Shown here one piece after another: positions 20,704-30,139 of a stretch of 64,000 nucleotides of DNA (positions are counted from its first letter, which is position 1; each line of letters begins with the position of its first letter). The position numbers were made by a program, and so were the translations under genes. The stretch comes from Novosphingobium sp. B1 (GTDB taxonomy: Bacteria > Pseudomonadota > Alphaproteobacteria > Sphingomonadales > Sphingomonadaceae). The stretch is taken from the NCBI RefSeq assembly GCF_900176395.1, contig NZ_FWXL01000006.1, positions 62,001 through 126,000 of the forward strand, in the 5' to 3' direction. The notes below the pieces were generated by a model. That model ran no database searches. It saw only the letters and a program-made list of their open reading frames with translations, and was not told the origin of the DNA.

Positions 20704-22431
20704 TCATAGAGGCGGGTTCGCTTCCAGCAGGTCGAGCAGCTCTGCCAGCGCTGCCGCAGCGTCGGCGATGCGGCGTGGGTCCTGCGTATCGAGCGCGGCG
20801 ACGAACAGGCGGGTGCGGTCTCCCACCACTGCCCGAATGTCGCCAAGGAACTCCTCGTAGGCTCGCTCGGCACGCGCCAGCAGCAACTGGTTGGCTGCTT
20901 CCTCGCGCGGGTGATGCTTCAGCGCTGCCAGAGCCTTGCGTCTTGCCGCAAGGTCCGAAGCTGCCTTGCGGTCCTCTTCGTCGATGATCACCAGATTGTG
21001 CATCGCCCCGGTGAGCGGCACTTCCACGTCGACCTCGAGCAGGCCCGAACTGTCGTAGGAAAAGCGCACGTCGATGCCGACTTCGCCCTCGGGCTTTGGC
21101 GGAACCGGCACCTTCAGCGTTCCCAGCAGGACATTGCCCGAAACCTCGCGCGCCTCGCCCTGGTAGATCGTCACGTCGATCTGCTTCTGGTTGTCGGCCA
21201 TCGTGCTGAACGATCCCATGCGGCTGACCGGGACCGGGGTGTTGCGCTCGATGATCGGGGAAAACAGCCCGCTCTGGATGCCGCCGCGCGCGGTACGCTC
21301 CGCCGTCTCGATGCCCAGCGTGAACGGGCAGACATCGGTGATGCGGATTTCCTCAAGGCCGCCGTTACGTGCGATCAGGCCGCCCTGAATCGCCGCACCC
21401 AGCGCCACGGCATGATCGGGGTGGACCGAAGAGTTGGGAAAGCGCCCGAACAGCCGGGTGATTGCCTTGCGCACGATCGGCATGCGGGTGGCGCCGCCAA
21501 CCAGCACGATCTCGCTGAGCGAAGCGGCATCGATCTGGCTGTCGCGCAGGGCGCGGACCACCGGGTCGCGTAGCCGGCGGACTAGCCCATCGGCCTGTGA
21601 CTCGAATTCGGTCGTGGTGATCGTGGTGGAAAGGCGGGTGCCATCCACTGTCACGGCAAATTCGGCTTCCTGTCCTTCGCTCAGCGCGCGCTTGGTGCGT
21701 TCTGCGGCCTGCGCCAGCAGCGCCTGTGACCGGCGATCCTCCACCTTGCCGAGCAGGCCTTCAGGATCCAGCCGCCCACGCGCTGCCAGGACCAGCGCGG
21801 TGTTGAAATCGTCGCCACCCAGACGGTTGTCGCCGGCCGAGGCGCGCACCTCGACGATGCCTTCGAACATCTCCACGATCGAAACGTCGAAGGTACCGCC
21901 GCCAAGGTCGAATACCAGGAACGGCTCGCGCTCGGCCTTGTCCTGCAAGCCGAAGGCCAGTGCCGCCGCGGTCGGCTCGTTGATCAGGCGGCGCACGGTG
22001 AGGCCGGCCAGTTCTCCCGCCCGGCGGGTCGCCTTGCGCTGGCGATCGTTGAAATAGGCCGGCACGGTGATCACGGCCTCGGTCGGGCGCATGCCGGTGT
22101 GTGCCTCGACGTCATCGCGCAGTGCCATCAGCACCAGCGCGGATAGCTCCTCTGCCGAGAAGTCCTTCCTGCCAAGACGGACCTTGCGGTCGGTGCCCAT
22201 GAGCCGTTTGAAGCTGGTAGCCGTTGCGCCATCCTTGAGGCTCATGCGCTCAAGCGCCGCCGCACCGACCAGCGTCGTGCCATCGGGCAGGACCGAAACA
22301 GCCGAAGGGGTAAGCACTGCGCCCAGCGCATTGGGCACCAGCCTTGCGCCGGCTTCGCCATTTGCCCCCTCGGCAGAATGCCACAGGGCCACCGCGCTGT
22401 TGGTGGTCCCCAGATCGATCCCGATGAGCAT
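20704..22431 (-). CDS. Hsp70-family chaperone, HscC-like
   Basis: The 575-residue protein is an Hsp70 with a shortened C-terminal region. Actin-fold motifs are clear: [58 protein letters not shown] and [10 protein letters not shown]. The substrate-binding domain ([21 protein letters not shown]) is present and the lid is short, as in HscC. It is smaller than DnaK (about 640) and lies away from grpE and dnaJ. The internal ATG at 22431 follows GGGGAG and fits the family better than the ATG at 22443. It is cotranscribed with the J-like protein. Confidence 0.9.
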   Translation of the reverse strand: MLIGIDLGTTNSAVALWHSAEGANGEAGARLVPNALGAVLTPSAVSVLPDGTTLVGAAALERMSLKDGATATSFKRLMGTDRKVRLGRKDFSAEELSALVLMALRDDVEAHTGMRPTEAVITVPAYFNDRQRKATRRAGELAGLTVRRLINEPTAAALAFGLQDKAEREPFLVFDLGGGTFDVSIVEMFEGIVEVRASAGDNRLGGDDFNTALVLAARGRLDPEGLLGKVEDRRSQALLAQAAERTKRALSEGQEAEFAVTVDGTRLSTTITTTEFESQADGLVRRLRDPVVRALRDSQIDAASLSEIVLVGGATRMPIVRKAITRLFGRFPNSSVHPDHAVALGAAIQGGLIARNGGLEEIRITDVCPFTLGIETAERTARGGIQSGLFSPIIERNTPVPVSRMGSFSTMADNQKQIDVTIYQGEAREVSGNVLLGTLKVPVPPKPEGEVGIDVRFSYDSSGLLEVDVEVPLTGAMHNLVIIDEEDRKAASDLAARRKALAALKHHPREEAANQLLLARAERAYEEFLGDIRAVVGDRTRLFVAALDTQDPRRIADAAAALAELLDLLEANPPL

Positions 22432-22604
22432 TCTTCTCCCCATGCCACGCGCCTTGGCGTGATGCGTCAGGCCCCCGCGCCTTGGCAAGCGCAAAGCTTC
22501 TGGCGCGACGGGGCGCCTGTAGCGTGCGACGGGCGTCGGGGCCATCCCCGCCTTCCGTCCGTTCAGGGATCATCCAATCACATCAAGACTTTAGGAGAGC
22601 GACG

Positions 22605-23567
22605 ATGAATGATCGCAATGACGGGCGCACCGACTGGACGTCGCGCGATCGCTGGCAGGACAGCGAGCGTCGAGACCATGGCCGCAACAGCGACTACTCG
22701 GGCGAGTTCGCGCCCGAATTCGCCCGCGACCAGTGGAGCCGTTCCGGATCGACCGGCGCCGCAACGCCCCGCGGCAACAGCACCATGCACAGCGCCATCG
22801 GTCGCGACTGGGACCGCAACAGCGATCGCAATCGCGACATGCGCGGTGACCGCCGCACACACGACTGGGAAGTGGGCGACCGCAACTACACCCGTCAGCA
22901 GTACGGCCAGAACCCCGGCCAGAACTTTGGCCAGAGCTCGGGCCAGTCTTATGGTCAGTCCTACGGGCAACAGTCGCAGTATTCGGGCCAGTCCGGCTCG
23001 CAGTTCGGCGAAGGCTATCGTTCCAGCTACCCGGTCGGCGGGACGCGTTCGCCTGACTACTTCACCGGCGACGATTACGGTGATGGCCAGCGCGCATGGG
23101 GCGCAGGCAGCGGCAACTATCCGTCCTACGGCGGCTACAGCGGGGGTGGCTCGTATGGCAACAGCGATCCGCGCGGGTTTGCCGATCGCGCGATCGACGA
23201 AGTGCGCAGCTGGTTCGGCGATGATGATGCGCAGCGCCGGCGCGAGGAAGATCATCGCGGCCGTGGCCCCAGCGACTACACCCGCTCGGACGAACGCATC
23301 CGCGAAGATGCGAACGATCGCCTGACCGAAAATCCCCGCGTTGATGCGCGTTCGATCTCGGTGATGGTGACCGATGGCGAAGTGACGCTGTCAGGCACGG
23401 TGAACAACCGCATGGACAAGCGCCGTGCCGAAGACTGCGTCGAGGCGATCAGCGGCGTGAAGCATGTGCAGAACAACCTGCGCGTGAAGACGGGCAGCAG
23501 CCTTGAAGGTCAGGGCGGCACGCTCGGCTGGGGTGGCGGCGACAAGTCGGTAACGCCGGAGGCCTAA
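22605..23567 (+). CDS. BON-domain protein with low-complexity Gln/Gly/Tyr-rich linker
   Basis: The 320-residue protein has a charged Arg/Asp-rich N-terminal third, then a Gly-Gln-Ser-Tyr-rich segment (repeats such as [18 protein letters not shown], about residues 95-145), and a C-terminal BON domain (about 235-305: [18 protein letters not shown], read in parts). BON domains often bind membranes or phospholipid and occur in stress proteins such as OsmY. There is no signal peptide, so cytosolic location is likely. The Shine-Dalgarno TAGGAGAG precedes the ATG at 22605. It is divergent from the hscC-like gene, and its stop overlaps the hexomutase gene by 4 nt. Confidence 0.85.
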   Translation: MNDRNDGRTDWTSRDRWQDSERRDHGRNSDYSGEFAPEFARDQWSRSGSTGAATPRGNSTMHSAIGRDWDRNSDRNRDMRGDRRTHDWEVGDRNYTRQQYGQNPGQNFGQSSGQSYGQSYGQQSQYSGQSGSQFGEGYRSSYPVGGTRSPDYFTGDDYGDGQRAWGAGSGNYPSYGGYSGGGSYGNSDPRGFADRAIDEVRSWFGDDDAQRRREEDHRGRGPSDYTRSDERIREDANDRLTENPRVDARSISVMVTDGEVTLSGTVNNRMDKRRAEDCVEAISGVKHVQNNLRVKTGSSLEGQGGTLGWGGGDKSVTPEA

Positions 23568-24982
23568 TTCTCCCGGACAATTCCGACTGCAGCAAGGCGG
23601 GCATCGACTTCGGCCATGAGCCGGGCGAGCCCGCCTTCGTCCTTTGCCTCGGCGCGAACCACCAGCATGTCTTCGGTGTTCGACGCGCGCAGCAGCCACC
23701 AGCCGTCCGTCGTGTCGACACGCACCCCGTCGACGTCGCTGAAGCAGCATCCATCGGCAGCAAGCATCTCCTGCACCTCGCACACGGCTGCTGCCTTGCG
23801 TTGCCGATCAACCGCAAAGCGCAGTTCGGGCGTCGCCACAGTCTGTGGCATCGCATCGCGCAGTTCCGACAGCGACCGCCTGAGTCGCGCCAGCACCCCG
23901 ATCAGCCGCACGGCGGCGTAGAGAGCATCGTCAAAACCGAAATACTTGTCGGCAAAGAAGATGTGTCCGCTCATCTCGCCGGCCAGCGGGGCACTTGTCT
24001 CCTTCATTTTGGATTTGATCGGAGAGTGCCCGGTCTTCCACATCAGCGGCACACCGCCCAACTCCGCGATGCGGGCGAAAAGGTATGAGCCGGCTTTCAC
24101 ATCCGCGATAATCGTGGATTTCGGCCATTCGCGCAGGACCTCCTCGGCGTAGATCGCAAGGAGCTGGTCCGCCCAGACAACCCGTCCCTTGCCATCGATT
24201 GCACCAATCCGGTCGCCATCACCGTCGAAGGCCAGTCCGAAGTCGAGGCTTCCGGACGCGACAGCGGTGCGAAGATCGGAGAGGTTGGATTCCACTGTCG
24301 GATCAGGATGATGGTTGGGAAAATGGCCGTCCACGCTCGTATGAAGAAGGACATGGTTGCCGGGCATGCGCGCGGTCAGGGCTTCGATCACGGGGCCAGC
24401 CGCCCCGTTGCCGGCGTCCCAGGCGATGCTCAGGCCCGCACCGTCGAAAGCGCCGAGGTCCTGAAGCAGCCGCTCGACATAGACGGCGCAGATATCCGCA
24501 TCGTCAATCCCGCCGGCGCCACTGTCGAACGCTCCTTCAGCGGCGATGCGCCCGAGATCGACTATGTCGGTCCCAAAGAACGGGGCCCCGCCAAGTACCA
24601 TCTTGAAGCCATTGTGATCGGCGGGATTGTGGCTGCCGGTTACGTGAACGCCGCCCTGCACCTCTGGGGATAGCGCGCTCGCCGCCGGCGTTGCCGCAAA
24701 GTAGAGCATCGGGCTTGGCCCCAGGCCGATCCGGACGACATCCACGCCGCATTGCACAAGCCCTTCGACCAGCGCCTGTTCCAGCATGGGCGAAGACAGC
24801 CGCCCGTCGCGCCCCACGGATACGCGCCACGGACCGGTACCGCCTGTCCTGCGCCGAACGATCGTCCCGAACGCCCGGCCCACGGCACGCGCATCGGCCT
24901 CGTGCAAGGTCCGCCCGACAACGCCGCGAATATCGTACTCGCGCAGGATCGATGGGTCGAAGACATGACCCGTGGCCGGCAT
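23564..24982 (-). CDS. Phosphomannomutase/phosphoglucomutase
   Basis: Alpha-D-phosphohexomutase of 472 residues, interconverting 1- and 6-phosphates of mannose or glucose for polysaccharide and lipopolysaccharide precursors. Family motifs are in order: active-site phosphoserine loop TGSHNP, metal-binding DGDGDR, sugar-binding GEMSGH and the C-terminal phosphate-binding loop (around LRASNTE). Closest in type to AlgC/ManB. It is the last gene of a leftward operon after mipZ and the mini J protein, starting 8 nt after the latter. Confidence 0.93.
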   Translation of the reverse strand: MPATGHVFDPSILREYDIRGVVGRTLHEADARAVGRAFGTIVRRRTGGTGPWRVSVGRDGRLSSPMLEQALVEGLVQCGVDVVRIGLGPSPMLYFAATPAASALSPEVQGGVHVTGSHNPADHNGFKMVLGGAPFFGTDIVDLGRIAAEGAFDSGAGGIDDADICAVYVERLLQDLGAFDGAGLSIAWDAGNGAAGPVIEALTARMPGNHVLLHTSVDGHFPNHHPDPTVESNLSDLRTAVASGSLDFGLAFDGDGDRIGAIDGKGRVVWADQLLAIYAEEVLREWPKSTIIADVKAGSYLFARIAELGGVPLMWKTGHSPIKSKMKETSAPLAGEMSGHIFFADKYFGFDDALYAAVRLIGVLARLRRSLSELRDAMPQTVATPELRFAVDRQRKAAAVCEVQEMLAADGCCFSDVDGVRVDTTDGWWLLRASNTEDMLVVRAEAKDEGGLARLMAEVDARLAAVGIVREN

Positions 24983-24990
24983 TGTACCGC

Positions 24991-25287
24991 TCAGGATCGC
25001 TCGCCCCGGTGGTCGCGCAGCCGCGCCAGCAGAAGATCGCGCGCGGCGTTGGCTTCATGCACGGCCTCGTTGCTGCCGCCCCGGTCGGGATGCACCTTCT
25101 GGATCAGCCGCCGGTGCGCGTCGATCACTTCGTCATAGGTGGCGCTCTGGGCCAGGCCGAGCAGATTGCGTGCTCGCGCTTCGCTACGGCTGCGCGGATC
25201 GGCTTGCAGCAGCTCCCACGGCCAGCGCCCGGCGAGCAGCTTGCAGGCAACGCTCGCCAGGATCGCCAGCGTGATCAGCTTGATCAT
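24991..25287 (-). CDS. Small membrane-anchored J-domain protein (Pam18/Tim14-like layout)
   Basis: The 98-residue protein has an N-terminal hydrophobic helix ([19 protein letters not shown]) followed by a C-terminal J domain: [31 protein letters not shown], read in parts, with an intact HPD. Membrane helix first and J domain last is the layout of mitochondrial Tim14/Pam18 and of small alphaproteobacterial J proteins. It should stimulate DnaK or another Hsp70 at the inner membrane. The start ATG overlaps the mipZ stop by one base (TGATG), so the two are translationally coupled. Confidence 0.88.
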   Translation of the reverse strand: MIKLITLAILASVACKLLAGRWPWELLQADPRSRSEARARNLLGLAQSATYDEVIDAHRRLIQKVHPDRGGSNEAVHEANAARDLLLARLRDHRGERS

Positions 25288-26117
25288 CAGGCGGCGCTTT
25301 CCAGGGTCGGCGCAACGGCAGGCTTCTCGGGCATCGGCAGGTTGAGCCCGGCCACCAGCGTGCGCAGTTCCTGCCGCGCGACCAGATGGCTGGTGCCCAG
25401 TTCGCCCAAGTGCCCCTTGTCGAGCAGGGTCAGCCCGCTCGGGAACAGTTCGCGATAGATCACGCGCTCCGACAGGCCGCTCGCCACGCGGAAGCCGACG
25501 CGCTTCGAAAGCTCGGTCAGGGCCTGGTCGATACGGCGCTGGTTGCGCGCTTCGGTATAGCCGGTGCGGTTGCGCACGACGACCCAGTCCATCTCCCGGC
25601 GCGCGTCCTTGATCGTCGCCATCGCCCGCTTCTTGCGCGCTTCCCAGATCAGTTCGGCGTAGAAGGACAGGCGGCGCACCTTGAAGGTCTCGGCATCCAC
25701 CTGCCCGATAAGATCGAAGTCGACAAAGCTGTCGTTCAGCGGCGTCACCAGCGTATCGGCCTGCGTGGCCACGTGCCGCGCCAGCGGATCGTCGCGCCCC
25801 GGCGTATCGAACACGATGAAATCGTGGTTCTGCGCCAGTTGCTCGGTCAGATCGTCAAGCCCCGCCGCGCTGTCGTGCGGATAGACGCCGAAGCTTGCAG
25901 TCGGCAGCTGGATGCCGCGCCGCTTCATCGTTTCGGCGCGGTTCTCGAAATAGCGGTGCATCGTGCGCTGGCGATGGTCGAGATCGACCGTCGCCACGCG
26001 GGCGCCCTGATAGGCCAGCGCCACGGCCACGTGGACCGCCGTGGTGGACTTGCCGGTTCCGCCCTTTTCGTTGGCGAAGACAATGCGATGGGGGCCAGGG
26101 GCAGAGGCGATCGACAA
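25287..26117 (-). CDS. mipZ: Division-plane positioning ATPase MipZ (ParA/MinD family)
   Basis: The 276-residue P-loop protein has the deviant Walker A KGGTGKST near residue 19, switch-region DLDHRQRT and Walker B FIVFDTPGRDD. This matches MipZ of Caulobacter, which forms a gradient from the ParB-bound poles and blocks FtsZ assembly away from midcell. Start is a TTG at 26117 (MSIASAPGPH); an AGAGA stretch lies upstream. It is divergent from panC across about 100 nt and heads the operon mipZ-J protein-hexomutase. Confidence 0.9.
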   Translation of the reverse strand: MSIASAPGPHRIVFANEKGGTGKSTTAVHVAVALAYQGARVATVDLDHRQRTMHRYFENRAETMKRRGIQLPTASFGVYPHDSAAGLDDLTEQLAQNHDFIVFDTPGRDDPLARHVATQADTLVTPLNDSFVDFDLIGQVDAETFKVRRLSFYAELIWEARKKRAMATIKDARREMDWVVVRNRTGYTEARNQRRIDQALTELSKRVGFRVASGLSERVIYRELFPSGLTLLDKGHLGELGTSHLVARQELRTLVAGLNLPMPEKPAVAPTLESAA

Positions 26118-26215
26118 GGCTGTTCTCTCTGGTCAGTTGCAGTGCGCCGGGCTTGCGGCAGCCGTTCACGGCTCCTATCGCCCGTCCTGTCCGACTTAGG
26201 GGAGTGGCTGCCAAG

Positions 26216-27076
26216 GTGCAAACGATCAACCGGCTCGAAGACCTGCGCAATGCGGTCGATGCGCTCAAAATCGGGGGAAAAACCGTCGCGTTCGTGCCCA
26301 CCATGGGGGCGCTGCATGAAGGTCACCTCACGCTGGTGCGAGAGGCACGCGCTCGCGCCAGCCACGTCGTTGCCTCGATCTTCGTCAATCCGCGTCAGTT
26401 TGGCCCGAACGAGGATCTCGATGCCTATCCGCGCCGCCTCGCCGCCGATGCGGCCCTGCTCGAAGCTGAAGGCGTCGCCGTGCTGTGGGCACCAACGGTG
26501 GACCAGATGTACCCGCAAGGCTACGCCACCAACATCAGCGTCTCGGGCGTAAGCGAGGTGGCGTGTGGCGCAGCGCGCCCCGGCCACTTCGATGGCGTTG
26601 CCACGGTAGTCTGCAAGTTGTTCAACCAGGTTCGGCCCGATCTCGCACTGTTCGGCGAAAAGGACTGGCAGCAGCTTGCCATCATTCGCCGCATGGCCCG
26701 CGATCTTGACCTCAACCAGCCGCATGTCACCAACATCATTGGCGTCGAAACCGTGCGCGAACCAAATGGCCTCGCGCTCAGCAGTCGCAACCAGTACCTC
26801 ACCGTCGATGAGCGCGAACAGGCTGCAGGCCTCAGTGCCGCGATGCGCCGTGCCATCGCCGTCATCGAGGGTGGCGGCGCGGTCGCTCCAGCCTTGGCCA
26901 CGCTGCAGGCCGAGATCCTCGCCAGCGGCTTCACTACCGTCGATTATGCCGATTTGCGCGATGCCGCGACGCTTGAAGCGATCGACAAGTTCTCGGGTCA
27001 GAGCGCCCGCCTTCTCGTCGCCGCGCGGATTGGCGCAGCGCGGCTTATCGACAACATGGGAGTTGGCCCGCAATGA
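26216..27076 (+). CDS. panC: Pantothenate synthetase
   Basis: Joins pantoate and beta-alanine using ATP, the last step of vitamin B5 synthesis. The 286-residue protein has PTMGALHEGHL (nucleotide binding with HxGH), FVNPRQFGPNEDLDAYPR, FDGVATVV, FGEKDWQQL and the KMSKS-like LSSRNQYL. Start is the GTG at 26216 giving MQTINRLEDL; AGGGGAG lies 11 nt upstream, and a second GTG at 26204 falls on that Shine-Dalgarno. Its stop overlaps the next start by 4 nt (ATGA). Confidence 0.96.
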   Translation: MQTINRLEDLRNAVDALKIGGKTVAFVPTMGALHEGHLTLVREARARASHVVASIFVNPRQFGPNEDLDAYPRRLAADAALLEAEGVAVLWAPTVDQMYPQGYATNISVSGVSEVACGAARPGHFDGVATVVCKLFNQVRPDLALFGEKDWQQLAIIRRMARDLDLNQPHVTNIIGVETVREPNGLALSSRNQYLTVDEREQAAGLSAAMRRAIAVIEGGGAVAPALATLQAEILASGFTTVDYADLRDAATLEAIDKFSGQSARLLVAARIGAARLIDNMGVGPQ

Positions 27077-27432
27077 CACTGGCAAGCGATCCGGCGATGG
27101 CCCCGATCGAACCTGGCCCCTCGTTCGCGGGCAATCTCGCCCTTCTGCCCGCGATCGATGGCATCGCCCGCCTCGATCTGCTCGATGCCGAAGGCCGTGT
27201 GGTTGCAAGCGTTCCAAACGAACCTGGCAAACAGGGCTCGCTCAAGGTCTACAACTACCTTCGCCTGTGCTTTGGCAGGCTGGATGCGGGTGCAGCCGTC
27301 CACGCTCTTGATCTGTTCGCCGAATATACGCCCGATGCAAAGGCGCGTCCCGGCGCGCACCCCAACATCGACAGGCTGTTTGAAATTGTCGGCGGCGCAC
27401 CCGCGCTGGAGATTGCTGCCGTCGCTCAGTGA
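27073..27432 (+). CDS. DUF2322-like conserved protein
   Basis: The 119-residue soluble protein contains the conserved run LPAIDGIARLDLLDAEG, VPNEPGKQGSLKVYNYL and ARPGAHPNIDRLFEIV, which I recognise as the DUF2322 family of unknown function. It is translationally coupled to panC (4 nt overlap), which may hint at a link to pantothenate or CoA metabolism, but that is only context. The last 7 nt overlap the convergent phosphoesterase gene. Confidence 0.75.
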   Translation: MTLASDPAMAPIEPGPSFAGNLALLPAIDGIARLDLLDAEGRVVASVPNEPGKQGSLKVYNYLRLCFGRLDAGAAVHALDLFAEYTPDAKARPGAHPNIDRLFEIVGGAPALEIAAVAQ

Positions 27433-28274
27433 ACCGGCGGATCGACCGGGGGCACGGCCGCCACCGGCGCCACCGGTTCGCCATCGGCGCGTGGGGGCAG
27501 GGCGTTCTCGGGCACGTCCTCGATCAGCATGTCGCGGGTCGGCACCTGTTCGAGATTGCGCACGCGCACCTCGATCCGCTCGCCCTCGATGGTCAGCTCG
27601 TTGAAGCTCGGCGGGGTCGAACGCACCCGCTGGCTCAGCGTCCCTGCGCCGATCATGCGCACCGGGCCGTTCGGTGTGGGATGGATCAGGTCAAAGGGGT
27701 CGTGCACGTGGCCTGAAAGCACGGCGAGAACGCCGCGGCGCGCCAGTTCTGCCAGTGCGCGATTGCCGCCACGGGTCAGCGCCTTGCCCCGCGTGCCCGC
27801 TTCCACCAGCGGGTGATGGCAGGCAACGATCGCACGGGTGCCCGCAGGCAGGGCATCAATCGCCGCCAGTGTCTGCGCAAGCGCCGCATTTCCAACGGTG
27901 CCTTTCGACCAGTTCAGGCGAAACTGCGCGCGGGCCGTGGTCTTTAACGGCACGATCTTTGCGCCGGGGATCGGCAGCTCCCTTTCGAGTACGCCTTCGA
28001 TCGAGCGGAATCGGCGATAAGGGTCGGTGAAGCGCTCGATCAGGTTGAAATAGGGCAAGTCGTGATTGCCCACTTCCACCGTCACCGGCACGTCCAGCGC
28101 CTTGATCCAATGGCAGGCAGCGGCAAACTCGCGATGGCGGGCGCGCATCGTCAGGTCACCGGTGATTGCCACCGCGTCAGGCTTTTCACGGGCAATGCAC
28201 TGCGCCACCCAATCGAGGGCACGGCGATCTTCAAGGCCGAAATGAATATCGCTGATGTGGAACAGGCGGGTCAT
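27426..28274 (-). CDS. Calcineurin-like metallophosphoesterase
   Basis: The 282-residue protein has the full set of dimetal motifs in order: DIHFG near 8-12, GDLTMRARH, GNHD, the CHHP histidine, and SGHVHDPF. This is the class III cyclic-nucleotide phosphodiesterase/Icc-like layout; substrate is unknown. No signal peptide or membrane helix is seen. A Pro/Ala-rich C-terminal tail follows. It is transcribed leftward after the lipid kinase gene with 34 nt between, probably as one unit. Confidence 0.88.
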   Translation of the reverse strand: MTRLFHISDIHFGLEDRRALDWVAQCIAREKPDAVAITGDLTMRARHREFAAACHWIKALDVPVTVEVGNHDLPYFNLIERFTDPYRRFRSIEGVLERELPIPGAKIVPLKTTARAQFRLNWSKGTVGNAALAQTLAAIDALPAGTRAIVACHHPLVEAGTRGKALTRGGNRALAELARRGVLAVLSGHVHDPFDLIHPTPNGPVRMIGAGTLSQRVRSTPPSFNELTIEGERIEVRVRNLEQVPTRDMLIEDVPENALPPRADGEPVAPVAAVPPVDPPVH

Positions 28275-28308
28275 GTCGCGGGCGTGATCGACGCTGGCCG
28301 TGCGCCGG

Positions 28309-29154
28309 TCAAGCCCCCGACGCGCGGGTCGAGAGGAAGTCCAGCGCGAACTCTTCGGAACTGAACGTCTCCCGCTGCGTCCCCTCGCGGCGTTCGCCGT
28401 CGATCATCAAGGCAATCGGCGCCTCGCTCTCGACGGTGACCTTGTCATAGCAGCCAATGTCGTCGTGTGGGCCTTCGCGGAAGTTGCGCTTGACCAGCAT
28501 CGCAAACCCTTGCGCGGCAAATTCGCCAAGATCGGCGAAGTCGTACCCTTCGACCTCGAGCTGGGGCTGGCCGCCGGCAACCAGGACGGCACGATAGCCT
28601 TCCGGCTTGCCGGCATCCGGCTCGACCAGACGGATCGGCGGGCCTTCGCGCGTTTCGCGCAAGGCAAGGCTGAAGGTTTCGGCAACTGCCGAAAGATCGA
28701 GATCGCGTACGCTCTCGCGAACGTCGGCCCACATCGCGCCGGGCCCCGCCAGCAGTTCGATCAGCGCAACGCCGTGATCGCTGCGCACGACATGGCGGCG
28801 GACGCGCTGCGCGCTGGCCAGCGCTCCCGTGATCGTCTCGGCAGGGACGTCGCTGTGCAGGGCCTTCGACAGCAGGTTCTGGGTGCCACCGGGCAGGACG
28901 AGCAGTGCGCCGCCCCATCCTTCCAGTGCGGTTGCGGCTGCGTTTATCGTGCCATCGCCAGTGAAAATGGCCAGCGTGGCGACGCCGGCTTGTTCCAGAT
29001 CGGCGCGGGTCGGCAGGTCTTCGTCGGGGAAGCGGATGACACGCGCAACCTCGTTGCCTGCTGCGCGCAGTGAGGCAACGAGGTCGTCCACGGCTGCATC
29101 AGTATTGCTGCCGCTTGCCGAGTTGGTGAGAAGCCAGAGGGGGGTGATCGTCAT
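28309..29154 (-). CDS. Diacylglycerol/lipid kinase-family protein (DAGK catalytic domain)
   Basis: The 281-residue protein begins TNSASGSN, the first nucleotide-binding strand of the DAGK fold, followed by FTGDGTIN in place of GGDGTxN and LPGGTQNLL. The second beta-sandwich domain is shorter and less conserved. The family includes YegS, BmrU and diacylglycerol kinases, acting on membrane lipids from the cytosolic face. The first Gly of GGDGT is replaced by Thr, which is within family variation. Exact lipid substrate unknown. Confidence 0.82.
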   Translation of the reverse strand: MTITPLWLLTNSASGSNTDAAVDDLVASLRAAGNEVARVIRFPDEDLPTRADLEQAGVATLAIFTGDGTINAAATALEGWGGALLVLPGGTQNLLSKALHSDVPAETITGALASAQRVRRHVVRSDHGVALIELLAGPGAMWADVRESVRDLDLSAVAETFSLALRETREGPPIRLVEPDAGKPEGYRAVLVAGGQPQLEVEGYDFADLGEFAAQGFAMLVKRNFREGPHDDIGCYDKVTVESEAPIALMIDGERREGTQRETFSSEEFALDFLSTRASGA

Positions 29155-29209
29155 GCCTCGCCAAACCGGCCAGCGAGCGGCTGGTTCCCTGAAGGACGGC
29201 TCCCTGATC

Positions 29210-29476
29210 CTAGACCCGGTTTGACAGGATCAGCCATGCCGAAAAGCTGTTGAGCACCGAGTAGACGACATAGGCGATCGGTCCGCCAAAGCTGCCCTCC
29301 ATCGCGAATGCCAGCGCCGCTACGAGCAGGAGGAACTCTACCGCGAAAAGAACGCGCCCCTCGCGCGTGCCGGCAAGGCCCGGGATATGGGCGAGCAAAG
29401 GGTGCCCGCTGTCGAGCACGGCGCGGTGCAGCGCGAAATTTCCGATGCCGAGCAGGAAGGTGATCAGAATCGCCAT
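29210..29476 (-). CDS. Small integral membrane protein, 88 residues
   Basis: No recognised domain. Three hydrophobic segments (ITFLLGIGNFALH, FAVEFLLLVAALAFAME, IAYVVYSVLNSFSAWLIL) suggest an inner-membrane protein with a short loop between the first two. It lies upstream of, and is cotranscribed with, the lipid kinase gene (55 nt gap). The ATG at 29476 is the only reasonable start. Confidence 0.72.
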   Translation of the reverse strand: MAILITFLLGIGNFALHRAVLDSGHPLLAHIPGLAGTREGRVLFAVEFLLLVAALAFAMEGSFGGPIAYVVYSVLNSFSAWLILSNRV

Positions 29477-29750
29477 GCGTCCTCCAGCTTAGAAAAGCCG
29501 CGCACGATTGTCACACTTGCAGTTCGTGGATCGGCAATGGCGTTTCGTCGGACCGCCTAAGCACTTGTCGGACATAGCGGAAAGCTGGTCGAGACGAGCG
29601 CGCTTCGGGCGTCGGTCGCGCCTATCGAGAATGCATGCGGTGACCGAGCGGCCCCTCAGGCCAGACCCCGAACACCCCCGCCGAAAGCCGGTCGGTTACC
29701 GCAAGCCCCCCCAGCCGGACAGCCTCCGGCACTCGTCGAAGGAAGTTGCC

Positions 29751-30047
29751 ATGCTCAACAAGACCCTGTTCGCCGCCGGCCTCCTCGGCCTTGCCCTTTC
29801 CGCCAGCCAGCCCGCCTTCGCCGGCACCAAGCTGGTCGGGTACCAGGATCTCGATCTCACCACGAAGGATGGCCAGGCCCAGCTCGACAGCCGCCTGCGC
29901 AAGGCCGCAAAGGACGTCTGCGGCATGAGCAAGCCCGACTTGCCTGCACACGAATGGGAATCGGCCCGCCAGTGCTTCGTGAAGTCCTATGCCGATGCCC
30001 GCAAGGCCAAGGCCGAAGTCCGCAACACCGCTCTTGCTGCCCGCTGA
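29751..30047 (+). CDS. UrcA family secreted protein
   Basis: The 98-residue product has a Sec signal peptide (MLNKTLFAAGLLGLALSASQPAFA) and a mature domain with the UrcA pattern: YQDLDLTTKDGQAQLDSRLRKAA, then VCGM and RQCF as a likely disulfide pair. UrcA proteins are small periplasmic proteins of unknown role common in sphingomonads and caulobacters. GGAAG precedes the ATG. The roughly 270 nt upstream hold no gene I can support. Confidence 0.85.
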   Translation: MLNKTLFAAGLLGLALSASQPAFAGTKLVGYQDLDLTTKDGQAQLDSRLRKAAKDVCGMSKPDLPAHEWESARQCFVKSYADARKAKAEVRNTALAAR

Positions 30048-30139
30048 CTCGGGAAGCGATCAAACCCGGCGGATCCAGTCCCCCACCGGGTCAAACTTCA
30101 GGGTCGCTCCCTTGCCGGGGCGGCCCAATTTTCCTGGTA

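Noticed and set aside
22890..23030. Tandem nucleotide repeat in the BON gene as a mobile or CRISPR-like repeat
   Set aside because: The repeat is a coding low-complexity Gln/Gly/Ser tract with irregular unit length, not spaced identical repeats.
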